Shown: in pieces, positions 23,401 through 34,694 of the stretch | Numbering within the stretch: the stretch's first letter is position 1 | Layout: every line of letters begins with the position of its first letter | NCBI GenBank assembly: GCA_033239005.1 | Contig: BSQZ01000029.1 | Location: forward strand, 5,193,501 to 5,257,500 | Direction: 5' to 3' | From: Lamellibrachia satsuma | Taxonomy: Eukaryota > Annelida > Polychaeta > Sabellida > Siboglinidae | Length of the DNA stretch: 64,000 nt | Made by a program: the position numbers and the translations under genes | The notes under the pieces: model-generated | The model's database searches: none | Told to the model about the DNA's origin: nothing | Seen by the model: only the letters and a program-made list of their open reading frames with translations

Positions 23401-25418
23401 GCACGGAGAGTGGTTATTTTAGAATTTCGACACATTAGCAACGTAGAACAATTTTAATAAGCTTTTATTTCATCCGACCTAAACTCACCTTTTACTTTTT
23501 CACCAAATAACATAAGGAACATTGTAAAGTTGAGAGGGCCGGGTGCTTCCTTTATCATTGTTTGCAACATCTTGTAGTCGGGATCACGCCCTGCAATAGG
23601 GGTTACAGGTAACACATGTCACGTGGTATATCATACACAGCAGATCATTCACAGCACGCGCATGCGTCGACATGACGTCATCCTTAGAAGCCCGGATGAT
23701 CGCGCACGCGGAAACGGAAGTCAGTTCCAGCGCGCCCCCTGGCGAGGCAGGTATCATCCGGCGCTATGTCGACACGTCCAGTTCTGGAAAAACGACTGTG
23801 TCGGACGGACTGGAAAACCCTCTTTTGGTTATAATAACCATCCAACTACCGAGTTATTTTTCAACCAGGTTAAACCAAGGGTAAACGGGGTTTCATGGGG
23901 TTTCGTTCGGATTGACAACGTCAGGCAAACGCAAAATGAAACGGCCAGGTTTCATTTCGGAAGAAAACGGAAGACGGCGGGGCAGAGAATCCATGCGTGA
24001 AGCAAGCGTCATGCCTTCATCTGCCGGCAGAGGGCAGCAGCGGCGGCAGCGAGCAAGAGCGCCCGGCCATCTCTTACCATGAAGCTTTTCGCCGAATAAT
24101 GTTAAGAAATGTGTGAAGTTCAGTTGGTTAGGTGACTCCTCCATCATCAATTTCAGTTGTTTAGGGTCGGGTTCTCGGCCTGAAATGGGTCGCACATAGA
24201 AAAATGCATACGGGTCATCAATGTTCGTTTTCTCCAACGACCGAACAAGTCTTAACAAAGTACACACAGCAGCCGCAAGACACACGGAAGTCTGCTCTTG
24301 TACCCCGATTTTGAAGCTTTTACGAGTCTGAGACTAAGTTGCGAAAACGAAGACACGAAGACCCAACTCTCAGTTGCTGACGTTAGTTGTTTTCATTAAA
24401 TGTCGATGTTTTGTTCCGATATCCAAGAATAGCCAACGACTATGATTTATTATCACAACCACCGACGCGATAGGCCAAGAACGAAAACAACATTATATGC
24501 TAGTAAAATTGTACGCATTGGATTTTGATTATATATTGTATAGAACTTTGAGCAATATGTCGATTCTCAAAGCGTCAAATGTAAAACAGATAACTGCACG
24601 AATCAAATATAAAACAGATAACTGCACGAATCAAATATAAAACAGATAACTGCAAGAATCAAATAGTCTTGCTCTTACAAACAGGTGAATATAATAACAT
24701 ATTAATAAATAATAAATAAACAGAACAGCTAAGATTTTATCCCAGACAGTTATTTTATAAAAGAAATCTACCCTATCATGTGAACTGTTTTTCAGAATAG
24801 CCTTTTTTTGTGACGGAAAAATAATGTTTTCGATTTTGATTTAATTGTCACATTGCAGAATGTCACGTCTTGTGTCCTGAAGAACAAAGAAGTACAACAA
24901 CAACACGATGCGAAGTACGTATCATGTAACAACGACAGTCCTGGCATGTTACTACTAAGACGGTATGTAGTTACACCATACAGTTGCCTTAAGAGAGGCA
25001 CAACGTGAAATCAAATCTTCATCTATGTACTGTTGTATAGTATAGAGCGGCATCACCGGTTATCGTGGCGATAACCCAGCGCACGTATAATACATTCTGG
25101 GTCTGACAGCACCAAAGAAAACAGAATAGATGGAAAGGGAAGAGGTGAAAGTAAATGTTGGAAAACAAGGAATACAGGCAGGGATGACGAGAAATTGGTG
25201 AAGAGGAGAGAGGTCGTGAAGAATGAAGTGTGAGAGGGGAAAGGCGAAAGAAGAAAGACAGAGAGGAAGATTTGTGAAGAGAGGGGTGGAGGGAGGGAGG
25301 GGGAAGAGAGAGGGGAGAGGGAGAGAGAGAGGTGGGATAGAGGGAGAGAGGGGAACAGGGAGATTGGGAGAGAGATAGAGAGAGAGAGAGAGGGGGGGGA
25401 GAGGGAGAGGGAGAGGGA

Positions 25419-25451
<33 letters not shown>

Positions 25452-28400
25452 GCAGATAGTAATATAATAATAATATAATAAATAATAATATTGGTCGTAA
25501 CCTTGTGACAGTTTTAGTAGGCTGGGAATGTAACTTACCGGTTTGCTGGAAAATACATCCCAGATCTTCAGTGTCGATGATACCGTCCCGGTTCTGATCC
25601 ATCATTGTGAACGCCTAGACAGGAACGAGAGCGCACACATTCTCATTTCAATTTATAAAACTGACCCACAATGTGCAGTAAGAATAGAACAGTCACCAGA
25701 ACAAATTAGCTAATGGCTGCTGTCAGCAATTTGGCGAACGATGTTGATATCGGGATAACGCATTAAAGTTATCCTGAAATTAAGAGCAGCAGCAGCAGAT
25801 ATTATTGATATAAACGAGTAACGTTTCCAACATTGAATGGACAATTTCCTTCAATATTCTCGTACGTAAAGTAAACGGGCTTTTTCCATAAGAGACGTTA
25901 TATCTTCAAACACGCACTTCGAGGAACCAATGCTAACATCGATGGTCCAGCGTCTGATAGTTTATGTTGTAAAATAATTTCACAGTATCAGTGATATGTA
26001 TTCTTTACCGCCCAAATGTGTTTGTGAGAATAATGTTTCTTTAGTCATATAATTTTAGTTTTATGGGAAATATGAATGTTTCGTCCCGAATTTCATGTTT
26101 ACATTTCATGCTGAACGGCAAGGCAAGGTCGATACTTACAAACAGATAACGACATTTAAGCAAGTCAAGGTGTTAGACTATTGTTACATAGTTCATACTA
26201 GGATAAGATAACTATCAGACTTTGCACCTGTTATACCATATTCAAAACTAAACGAGGCCCTTCGAAAACCCACCTCTTTGAACTCCTGAATCTGGGCCTG
26301 GTTGAAGAGCGCGAACACGTTGGACGTAGCCCTTTGTGCTCGCTTAGGCTCCTTGGGTTCATCTCCGGCGCCATCAGCAGCGTCATCCTTCTCGGTCTTA
26401 TCCTTCTTCTTGCTCTTCTTCTCCTTCTTGCTAGACTGTAGCGTGAGAAAGTACGACGTCAGTGAGTTGTCTTTACACACACGTACACATCATGGCTTTC
26501 TGTTGGAGGCTGCGGTGATATTAAAGCTGGCAACGCAAATCGAATTTTCGTTCGTCTCATTTCAGACTAATTTCGCAAAAATCAAACCAACCTAGTATCG
26601 ACTAGCATCGACGAATGCGTTATATAATTTTGATAAAAATCATGACCATTAACACTTTCACAAGTTACCCAATATAACGATGAAAGTGCTATTTCATTCG
26701 ATGATTTTAACAAAAGTATTATTAAACAGACTGCGCGCATCACTTTAACTATTCACACACGTCAGATATGAACATCAACGAACCTGGTTCGCGATGGACT
26801 GAATGAAATGACGAGGGAGCTTTAACGGTTCACATTAAACATACACGCTTTCCTCTACGTGTACAGTTTATACTTATCATTAATGTATGGCATTGTATTG
26901 ATGGCCGTACGACAAAGCTGGGGTGTAGTGTGTGTTTGGAAAGAAAAATGACGAACGAGAACATATAAAATGGTTAATAATCGAAAAGAAGAGACTACTT
27001 TTTCCGGTGACCTAGTTGCGATGACCTAGTTACGATGACATGCATGTGACAGGTAGATGATAGTCAAAGATGTTGCATAATACTATAATTTTGTCTTGGT
27101 GACGACGATGATGATGATTATGGTAACTATAATGTAAAAGAAAGCAACGTTGTTGATGTCGATGAGCTGTCATTAATATTCATCCCTCTAAGAGTGAATG
27201 TATTATTGTAAGTGACAAGAATAAAGAACATGCATCTGTCTACACCAACGATTAGCTAATATGTGGTGCATTAGTAGAAGTATTAGCAACGTTTTGACAA
27301 CATTTGATATGTCATAGTATTAAGAATATCTTACTGTGATAGCTCATTTATTCTTAAATGTGTATAATTCGTTAAAAAAATGTTGGATATTACTAAATTA
27401 TTTATCGGGTCCTATTGGACACAGTTCTGCTCCCATGACGAGCAATGCGTTACTGAACACATCCTCCTGTAAACGTCGATGACACTTAACTTAATAACTT
27501 AACTTTATAAAACAACCATGTATTCAGGTTCCCTAATTTGGATTAAATACTAAGACAATGTTTTAAACCATCCTCGCATTTTGCTTATTCACCAGTCGTG
27601 TTCCCGTTTGGAACTTATCAGTAGCAAAAGTACAAATGTATTGCAATTTGAATTCACGTAACCTTGATAATATTAATAGCATGTATATCCCCTGCGCGTT
27701 TACCCCACCTCCGTACAGCCCGCTGTTTGTCTGAGATGTCTACCGAGTATCAACGTCAGTTTATGTCTGTCTACATTCCGCGCCGGGCACAGCTGCAGAT
27801 TATCTCAACTACGGCAGCTATTTTTCAGTTAACGGTAGTCTCGAGTATCAAGATCTGCAAACGCCCGTATTGGCCAATGGTGTCTTATATTCGTTGACTC
27901 ATCGACAATTTATGCACACTCAGGGGTGACTAACATCATGTTGTATTGAGGTATATATCAGTAGCAATGTCAAACCTTATGGGATAGGTTATTCTGTTTA
28001 AAACGAACAATGAAACAACGCAATGTGTTTAAATATCGCGGAAGTTGACGGTTTCACTAGTTTTATTATTTGTTATGCAAATAACAGAAATCATAAACTA
28101 ACTATTTATAAAACGAGTTGTGCATAATTGAAACAATTTATCAATACCATAGAACCAATTGTAGAGAAAATATGACTGTACGAGATAACTATTTATTAGT
28201 AGCTACATTTACTGCACTTTTCTTTATAACGGACACCTCTCTGCATAGTCAATTTAGTCTTATTCCTAGCGCTGACCGCATCTCACGGGTTTCATCGAAC
28301 ATTGCACTTCGAACCATGTACTTGATAGCGTAAACATGTTCGATTATGACCAAATCTATAGTAATAATCCGCCGCTTTCTCCCGCCTGGATAACGTGGGA

Positions 28401-31400
28401 GCAAACAGGATGAATCGAGGCATTCGGAAATAGTTTAGTTTCATGTTACGCCAAGGAGAGTCATTGTCTCCAGTTTCCGGAGGCATGAACAAGAACCACT
28501 AAGACGAGATGCATGTTCCCACCAATCTTCAGGTACGTGTACTCTAACGCAGTACACCTGGATAGTTTCGACGTACCAAGTCGAGCCACCTATACCCGTG
28601 GTAGTTTGCCTCCACCTCACCCTTGGCGGAACTTCTAAATATGAGCGATTTTGAACCGGCAATCTTTCACGGAAGTTTAATATTTGTATTATACACGAAT
28701 CTTCAGCTGAAACTGTCGGTCTTTTTCTAGAGCATTTAAAATATTATGAATTACATTATTTGAAACAGTTCTGGCAGCTCACCGATGTATATTCACCAAC
28801 CAAGATGGCTTCCCAGCATATGTATGTGGGTCTCGGTGTTACCCTTGAGAATTTTTTTCTTTTGTATTTCGCACAGTTATGCTGTCTTCCGATATCACGA
28901 CAAAACAAGTAAGAATACAAGAATTACAACGTAACGACCGAAAAACGACTTACCATTTCGGCTGGTTGAACTACAATATCCTAAAGGAATGCCAGATAAC
29001 GGAATGCTGTCCCCTCGTCCGCCGCGAAACTCCCCGAAATGCCAAGACTGCGCCCGAACGCTGGCAGCAGAGGCTGTTCTTCTAGGGGCCGAAACGTACC
29101 GGCGTCATCGAGCCAACCAGAGGGCGAGCTGGCGCTGGGATCTTTTCCCGGCGCCTGGGGTTCACGTAATCAGAGGAAGGTCGCCGCCGTCGCTACCTTC
29201 GAAGACCATGTTTGGTTCGTCGGCGCCACGCCGGGTCAACAACATCTCCACGGGGAGGCGGGGTGCCATCGGCAGCTTTAAAGCTGCACAAGCACAGCCA
29301 CATTGTTCGCGTGCAGCCTTTGAACAGTACTAAACGCGCCCAGATGGTAGTCAACGCAGTTTTGCGTGATTCGCACGACAACAGCGTTATTTTGTGTTGA
29401 CTTCCCGATCCGACGCACCCTACGCGTAAAATGGTTTCTCCCATTTCCTGGAGCGTGAGTTCACCAACAGGAGAAATCTGTCGACTGGCGCTGATGGGTT
29501 CGGTACAGGAGCGACTTACGCCATGTCTTTCACCACCAGCCAGCCATTCCCAGGCGTACTAAGTTAGGTTCACGACACGGATTCTTCCAGACCACGTATT
29601 CTCTCAGTAATACTAACTTATGACTGAAGACTCCCGCAATCCAGTTGATGAAGTTTGCACTATTTTTTCGACACAACGCTTCAAATACTAGTTAACCGTG
29701 CGGCGAAAATAGAACTCAAAATTTTAGAACTAGTTAACAGTTATCTGGCAGATAATTAAACTATTATAAATGATCAGCAGTTTTGTTTAATTCGTCATAC
29801 AAGGTTGATGGAATTGTCGTTAGCCCACTATAACTAAAACCGAAGCTTTTTGATGAATTAGCCCGGCTAAGTATAGCAGTGGCCATTTGTAATAATGTAC
29901 ACGCATTTTAAAAGAATATAACACTAACAATGCTTCATTCAAGGGACATTTAAGAACATTCGTGCTTGTTTCATCCGATAGACCAGGTACGTATCATATA
30001 TTGCCGTATAGTGTAACAAGTCTCCCTTATAGACGTGCATCATTCCCCGAGAGAAACCGGATCACAGACATCGCCACCCTATTGGCGCCTTTCTGGTGCA
30101 GTCTGGAACATGTGGCGACCATCAACATCGGGGCCTGGTCGAAATACGTCGCAACCCTCTATGACGTCTGCGGGGTATTCTGAGCCTGTATCCACGGGAG
30201 GGAACTAGGCAGGTGTTGCACAGGAGCGTCTCAGCGTCTCAAATATCCATAATAAGACTTCTGTACTTCAAATCCAAGATTTCTTAGCTTTTTAATATTA
30301 TTATAAATTATTATTATTAATATTGTCATTCAGGTAATTGAATAGAGAAATATATAAATGTCCGGCTATGACTTGGTTAAGTGTCCTGTTGTTGACATAG
30401 GAACATGAGTTTTCCAATGGGAAGGCGAGGCTGATCTACCATTGATATGTTAGTGCCAATAACAATAGAATTGGTGATGAGGGATTGCGAGGTAAGGTTA
30501 CCTCTTAGATCACACCACCTACTTCGTCTTCCGGATAAGGCTAGACCCCATTAAATACCACAAAAGACGATCTGGTGGCAATTACGCCATCTTTATTCCT
30601 CAACTAACCCAAACATGTACCCGGGTTTCCACATATATTCCGAGGCCATACATCGTGATGGTGCTATGCGAAGGCAGGTTTCCATGACCACGAGTTCGTA
30701 ACTATCCCAGACATAGTCAATCAGCCGCTGTACTGTGCGCGCTCTGTCTGGAAGATGTGGGAATGTTGATATGCCTTTAGAATCAGCTGCCATATTCCGG
30801 AAGCACTTTTTAATACTAAGGTTTGTTGAAAATTACCCCGGATGAAAGTACTAAGCCATTAATATATCGAATTGATTCGGCACAACATTTTTACTCTTTA
30901 GCCAACAATAATACTAGTTTACACAACGTATGCCAATGTTGACTCTGTATATATAGGTTGATATACTGTTGTTCAGGAATTCCCTCAAAATAGTCATTCT
31001 GATATCGGCATGGTACAATTCAATCAAATATGATACTTAGACGTCACAAACGTGACGCATTACCATATACGGATTAGGCAATTCCCACAGACGCATATTT
31101 CCCATATTTTCCATTCCCCATCAAATCATATGTAGATAATCCCAACGTTTGACGCCACGGATATCAGCAAACCCGTTGTCGGTTCATAATACTTTACGTT
31201 GTGTAATATATATTGTTTTGTAAAGTTAGACCCGAATTTTAAATCAGGCGTGGAGATAAAATGCCCCCTTTTCTTGTCCCATAACTAGAATGTGGGTATT
31301 TTTTTAATCTGAGATAAACAAATATTCCGAAATGCTCTGGCGATAAGACACACTCAGTACGAATTACCCATTGAATGGAACTTTACCTCCGAGGCGTGTT

Positions 31401-32663
31401 TCTCCCGACATACGTCAGACACTTTGAATTAATTACAATTGACAGATGATTACAAACATTGATTATTCCTGTCGGACTGATCAAGCTAACTGGCTGGTAT
31501 CGGCTGCAGATTAGTATTACGTGCGACTGAAGTGATACGCCTCCAGACGCCTGCAGATTAGTTCATACTGTGCATGGCATATAGAAACAAAAAAGAAAGA
31601 CACAAACATTTCTCGGACTGGGAGACCTATATAAGGCTGCACAATCGTTTGTGGTCTAGGCTTACGAGAGGAAGCAAGTCGGTATTTTGCCTCTGTATTC
31701 ACGATTAGCGAAGCATGTGCCGCAGATTATGAGATATATATGCTCAATGAGTTTAACGATTACCCACGTAAAGTAGACATACCGCATAATTTTACAAGTT
31801 GCTAAGGGTCGTGTAAAGACACACCCCAGTTTCCTTATTTAATGTCTAATTGCCCTTGGTGGGGATTGATATCGTACACTACCAGAAACCAAATATGTTA
31901 TCTAAATACCCGGCCTCACAGCCATCATATGTCTGAATATCTACTCCGAGGGAACAAGACACAGCATAATTCCGCGAGATTCCAACAGGACAGACATCGA
32001 AATATGTGCTTTAACTTATGGAATGGGGATATGCATTGTTTCCTCACAAATAATCGAACGTATTGGAAAATTGTGATGTTTGGATGAACGGAAAGTTAAA
32101 TATATAATCGCATATAACTAGGAGGATACGAAAAAAGTTCCTATGCGGACGTACAAGACTGATTGTTGTGGTGCCATCTATGGAATATTGAATGAATTAC
32201 TCTTTATAAAGTTACTGTTTAAAACGCTTATCCTAAGTAGGTGAAAATACATAGCGCATCTCCCGGTAAGCAAGTGTCCTTCCTTCAGAACTGCACTACT
32301 CCGCTTCTGTGCAATCGGGTAATTCAACGGCAGATATGTTGTTGGTATTACATTGATATGTCCACTGTGTGGCGCCACTATTCGTCATACTTTTCACACG
32401 ACAAATCAGTCCGTCATTCCTGATCAACGTTGCCACTGTCCACAACGTTGTCTCGTGTTCTAACTTTATGTTCATATAAAAAGATTTTTTTTATTTATCC
32501 AATTTTCACAAATGAAGACAACAAATGTTGACTGCAGCTATGTACGTATATAGGCTTAAAATGTAACACTATAATAGCTGATCGTTGGTGTTTTATTAAC
32601 GTCACTGAACCGAAGTAAACTAACATAACAAGATAAAACGTCGCTTACCTTGTCTTCACCCAT
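20067..32663 (-). CDS. Myosin regulatory light chain, 7 coding positions, 192 aa
   Basis: This is the regulatory light chain of muscle myosin II. It wraps the IQ helix of the heavy-chain neck and controls or tunes contraction. The joined exons (15, 162, 76, 102, 79, 49 and 96 bases, all GT-AG with agreeing phases) give 192 residues plus stop. Order: a Lys/Glu-rich N-terminal extension (about residues 5-37); the kinase-type site QRATSNVF (about 41-48), with adjacent phosphorylatable Thr and Ser; EF-hand 1 with a complete divalent-ion loop DQNRDGIIDTED; a degenerate EF-hand 2 segment chosen from two exons; EF-hand 3 (FAMFDESGKGQL); and EF-hand 4 ending KEAPIEGGQLDYLKF and RGKEED. The usual length is 150-175 residues, and the extension explains the excess. 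The start is the ATG at 32661-32663 (MGEDK). A likely acceptor (TCTGTTGTAG) seven bases upstream of it suggests a separate 5' UTR exon at higher coordinates that I cannot place. Confidence 0.93.
20364..20535. repeat. Compound microsatellite in RLC intron 6
   Basis: (ACGC)n at about 20367-20440, (AC)n at about 20453-20472, a short ACGC run, then (GC)n at about 20509-20528. It occupies about one third of the 483-base intron between exons 6 and 7. Confidence 0.95.
20646..20694 (-). CDS. RLC exon 6
   Basis: A 49-base exon: one base plus 16 codons, VKDLLMNVGDQFSKDE. Acceptor TTTGCAG, donor GTACGT. The phase matches exon 5 (2) and exon 7 (0). Confidence 0.92.
21088..21285. repeat. 25-bp minisatellite, ~8 units, in RLC intron 5
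   Basis: The unit CAGTTCCACCTCCCCAACTC plus TTCCA repeats with few changes. The plus strand is pyrimidine-rich, so the RLC transcript carries a purine-rich (GGGGAGGTGG) run here. Confidence 0.9.
21945..22135. repeat. Intragenic ~190-bp repeat, copy 1 (RLC intron 5)
   Basis: It shares ordered blocks with 26640-26832: CACTTTCNCAAGTTACCC, then GATTTTAACAAAAG, AGACTGCGC, a TTCACACAC-like block, ACCTGRTTCNCGATG and CAGCTTTA/GAGCTTTA. It lies about 30 bases beyond the donor of exon 5. No coding frame is conserved. Confidence 0.65.
22164..22242 (-). CDS. RLC exon 5
   Basis: A 79-base exon, GTDPENTLRDAFAMFDESGK and on to SEE, covering the central helix and EF-hand 3. Acceptor CCCAACAG, donor GTAAGT. 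It starts in phase 1, compatible with either alternative exon 4, and ends in phase 2. Confidence 0.93.
22243..23488. other. RLC intron 4, no recognised feature
   Basis: AT-rich intron of about 1.25 kb between exon 4B and exon 5. A CACGTACACACGTACACAAC run near 23062-23082 is the only short repeat noticed. Confidence 0.5.
23489..23590 (-). CDS. RLC alternative exon 4B
   Basis: A 102-base exon encoding GRDPDYKMLQTMIKEAPGPL and NFTMFLMLFGEKVKG, the EF-hand 1-2 linker and EF-hand 2. Acceptor ATTGCAG, donor GTGAGT. It starts and ends in phase 1 like exon 4A. It lies second in transcript order, 487 bases after 4A. Twenty of the 34 residues encoded match 4A. Its APGPLNFTMFL block is the usual striated-muscle-like form of the family. 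Confidence 0.9.
23591..24077. other. Intron between the two alternative RLC exons
   Basis: A 487-base spacer that is more G+C-rich than the other introns, with CpG-containing text around 23690-23790. A 125-codon plus frame crosses it without any recognisable domain. Confidence 0.45.
24078..24179 (-). CDS. RLC alternative exon 4A
   Basis: A 102-base exon encoding GREPDPKQLKLMMEESPNQL and NFTHFLTLFGEKLHG, the same protein segment as exon 4B. Acceptor CATTTCAG, donor GTAAGA; phase 1 at both ends. Equal length and phase mean either exon yields an intact 192-residue protein. Including both would add 34 residues and duplicate EF-hand 2. Mutually exclusive use is the natural inference. Confidence 0.9.
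24575..24665. repeat. 28-bp x3 tandem repeat in RLC intron 3
   Basis: AAAACAGATAACTGCACGAA occurs three times with one change. Confidence 0.9.
25240..25455. repeat. Polypurine/polypyrimidine tract in RLC intron 3
   Basis: About 200 bases of GA-rich plus-strand DNA become a (CU)-rich tract in the RLC pre-mRNA. It begins about 85 bases after the exon 3 donor and precedes the alternative exons 4A/4B. Such tracts bind PTB-type splicing repressors in other genes, which is a possible role here. Confidence 0.8.
25539..25614 (-). CDS. RLC exon 3
   Basis: A 76-base exon, AFTMMDQNRDGIIDTEDLGC then IFQQT, containing the whole EF-hand 1 loop with Asp at positions 1, 5, 9 and 12 and Gly at 6. Acceptor CTGTCTAG, donor GTAAGT, end phase 1. 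Confidence 0.93.
26274..26435 (-). CDS. RLC exon 2
   Basis: A 162-base, 54-codon exon encoding the basic extension (SSKKEKKSKKKDKTEK), the phosphorylation block RATSNVF, and FNQAQIQEFKE. Acceptor GCTACAG, donor GTGGGT, phase 0 at both ends. Confidence 0.93.
26640..26832. repeat. Intragenic ~190-bp repeat, copy 2 (RLC intron 1)
   Basis: Direct-orientation partner of 21945-22135, about 200 bases upstream of exon 2 in transcript sense. Block order is preserved with roughly one quarter of positions changed by eye. Confidence 0.65.
26833..28979. other. RLC intron 1, distal-3' part
   Basis: AT-rich intronic DNA without a recognised element. Open frames such as 28662-28441 on the minus strand have no family signature. 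Confidence 0.4.
28980..29340. other. CpG-rich island inside RLC intron 1
   Basis: A block rich in CpG (CCGCCGTCGCTACC, GGCGCCACGCCGGGTC) stands out in a long AT-rich intron. It could be an internal promoter for a shorter RLC transcript or an unrelated CpG island. Frames on both strands are open but show no domain. Confidence 0.4.
29341..32648. other. RLC intron 1, 5' part
   Basis: About 3.3 kb with no recognised gene, repeat array or RNA. CTATATAAGGCTGCAC near 31628 resembles a TATA box on the plus strand, but nothing downstream supports it. Confidence 0.4.
32649..32663 (-). CDS. RLC exon 1 (start codon exon)
   Basis: Encodes MGEDK only, followed by donor GTAAGC. The exon probably begins at 32670 after an acceptor-like TGTTGTAG, making it an internal exon with seven bases of 5' UTR. 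Splitting the first few codons from the body of the protein is common in muscle light-chain genes. Confidence 0.8.
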
Positions 32664-32670
32664 GTTGATT

Positions 32671-33920
32671 CTACAACAGAAAAACATCACATTTTAAAAC
32701 ATATCGACTAATTGGTTAAGATTGTGACAATAAATAAAGCATTTAATATAATTTAGGTTTCAAGGCAATTTATTTCGGCTGTATTTATTTCTGGATGTCC
32801 ACGAGACATTCAAATATAGAAGTCGACAAAATTACACTATCGATCTTTATAGTCTATTGTTGACATTAGCAGGTGATATACATGATTACCCTCCACTATT
32901 TGTGGCAGTCACAGGAACATAATACGAAACCAATGTGCAGTTGTTTTGATTGTACATAACCCAGACTGCTGCAATCTGTACAATTAATTATATTATTTGT
33001 GGATGGTAAGTTGAATTCAAAGAAGAAATGTTAGCATAAGATAACCCCCACGGTTTATCTGTAAAATGCATACACATTACGTTGCTGATTGCTGTGAAGC
33101 AATAACGTTATACGTATATATTTACAAATTGACTAACCGGGTGTTCTCTTTGACTATTTTAACCGAACATAAAACGTTTACATTTGTTGGGTTATTGTGC
33201 TGTTAACCACCAGCATTTCATCCATAGCGTTAACCCAGCATGTAGATCTTTACAAAATAGCACCGTTGTAAGAATGTTCCGATTTTATCTGAATAATCGA
33301 ATAAGTAGGTTTTCTCCACACAACAGTACTCTTGTATAGTTATATATATTAGTCTTTCTTTAACATTTACATGTCGTGTCAACATCGTTTATAAATTATT
33401 CGACCATAACCTATAATAACTAAATAAGTCTAATAGTTCACTGAATGATCTACGTAGAAAGCTTTTTCTTTGGATTGACAGCCCTTGATCAGATGTAAAG
33501 CGTAGACGTAGTAGGCGCGTGAGCTACAGGCAAATGCGCTGTATATAATGTATTATATAATGTATTATATAATGTATTATAATTATAGTTCGCATCCCTC
33601 ATGAAAACACCAGGCTATAAGTAATCCCGTCAGGCGATCGCGAGAGTTTCGGCAAGAATTTCTAGGTCAAGTGGCATGGAGACCGTCGAAACCATTCCGC
33701 CAGCCAGCATTAGCTGCAGCCGCGACCGGCGTCGGCGCGTGCACCTCCACGTCACAGCGGTGTCGGGTTCACGGCCCTCCGCAAAAGGCCCTGTCGATAC
33801 GCGCAGCTGGCGAGGCTGCGGCCCGCTCGTTACGATGGTGCTCACTCCCTCTAAGTGCGCGGTTCACGTGAATGTGTGACGGAATTAGAACGCGCAGGCT
33901 TCGCAGGATACACCATTTGT
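32671..33920. other. RLC upstream region or 5' UTR intron
   Basis: No coding region is recognised. A 14-bp unit (TATATAATGTATTA) repeats three times at about 33541-33582. The G+C-rich stretch 33640-33880 has open frames on both strands without family features. Confidence 0.4.
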
Positions 33921-34100
33921 GGGGTCATATAGGACTTTGACCAGAGACGTATTACCGTATGAATTACTTAAATAACTTCGGATTTAAGATAATACACCAA
34001 TATCAGGTTACATAGGACTTTGGTTAGAACAATATTATTGTATGAATAAGGCACAGGTACTTCAATGATTTGGGAATTAAGATAATTTACAAAGATGAAG
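33921..34100. repeat. ~88-bp direct tandem duplication
   Basis: CATATAGGACTTTGACCAGA...GATTTAAGATAATACA is followed by CATAGGACTTTGGTTAGA...GAATTAAGATAATTTACA. Two diverged units. Confidence 0.6.
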
Positions 34101-34213
34101 TATTGCATCAGATATACACTTTAAGACAAACATTCAAAGATAGAAATTATATAACGGAGTAAATCGTTTCTTATTACATGGAAAACGACTATGTTTTCAT
34201 TCTTGATGTATAA

Positions 34214-34405
34214 TACATCGTTAACCTGGACACTTTGATCCCTGATGATTATATCCGGATTAATGATTTTTCCGGATAGATAAATCGTGTACACAACTGT
34301 GAGTTTAGCGTTTTGAGATTCCGTTCCCTGAAATTATGTCTGGATTGCGAGGTTTCCGGATTATCAGCTCCGGATTAACAGCTGCGGATTAATGAGGTTG
34401 CACTG
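34214..34405. mobile_element. Candidate pogo/Tc1-like MITE
   Basis: The right end reads outward as CAGTGCAACCTCATTAATCC on the minus strand, immediately followed by TA. This resembles pogo/Tigger termini. The left end near 34214 (GTTAACCTGGACACTTTGAT) is only loosely its inverse. TCCGGATT is repeated several times within. No transposase is present. Confidence 0.4.
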
Positions 34406-34638
34406 TATAAGGTACGGCGGCAAAGGCTCGTATCTGAGCTCTTAGTGAAAAAACCATTTAAGTAGTCTGAGGAATCCGGTGTAGGATATCAGCGTGTTAT
34501 TGGTTGTTTATTCTGAAACTGAGAATCGTGTAGCGTGTGGCAGATAGGGAAGGGGGGGGTCGTGATTGCGATAGGGTGCTAATGGGGATAAATCAGGTTG
34601 ATTAGCAACCCAAATCTTCCGCTATAGACATCGTGTAC

Positions 34639-34639
<1 letters not shown>

Positions 34640-34680
<41 letters not shown>
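34640..34680. repeat. (GGC)n trinucleotide repeat
   Basis: About thirteen uninterrupted GGC units, the only pure GC triplet tract in the window. Confidence 0.95.
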
Positions 34681-34682
<2 letters not shown>

Positions 34683-34694
34683 GTGTGCGTGATG

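Noticed and set aside
29039..29333. 80-114 codon frames in the CpG island of RLC intron 1
   Set aside because: They are open in several frames at once and have no domain; composition explains them.
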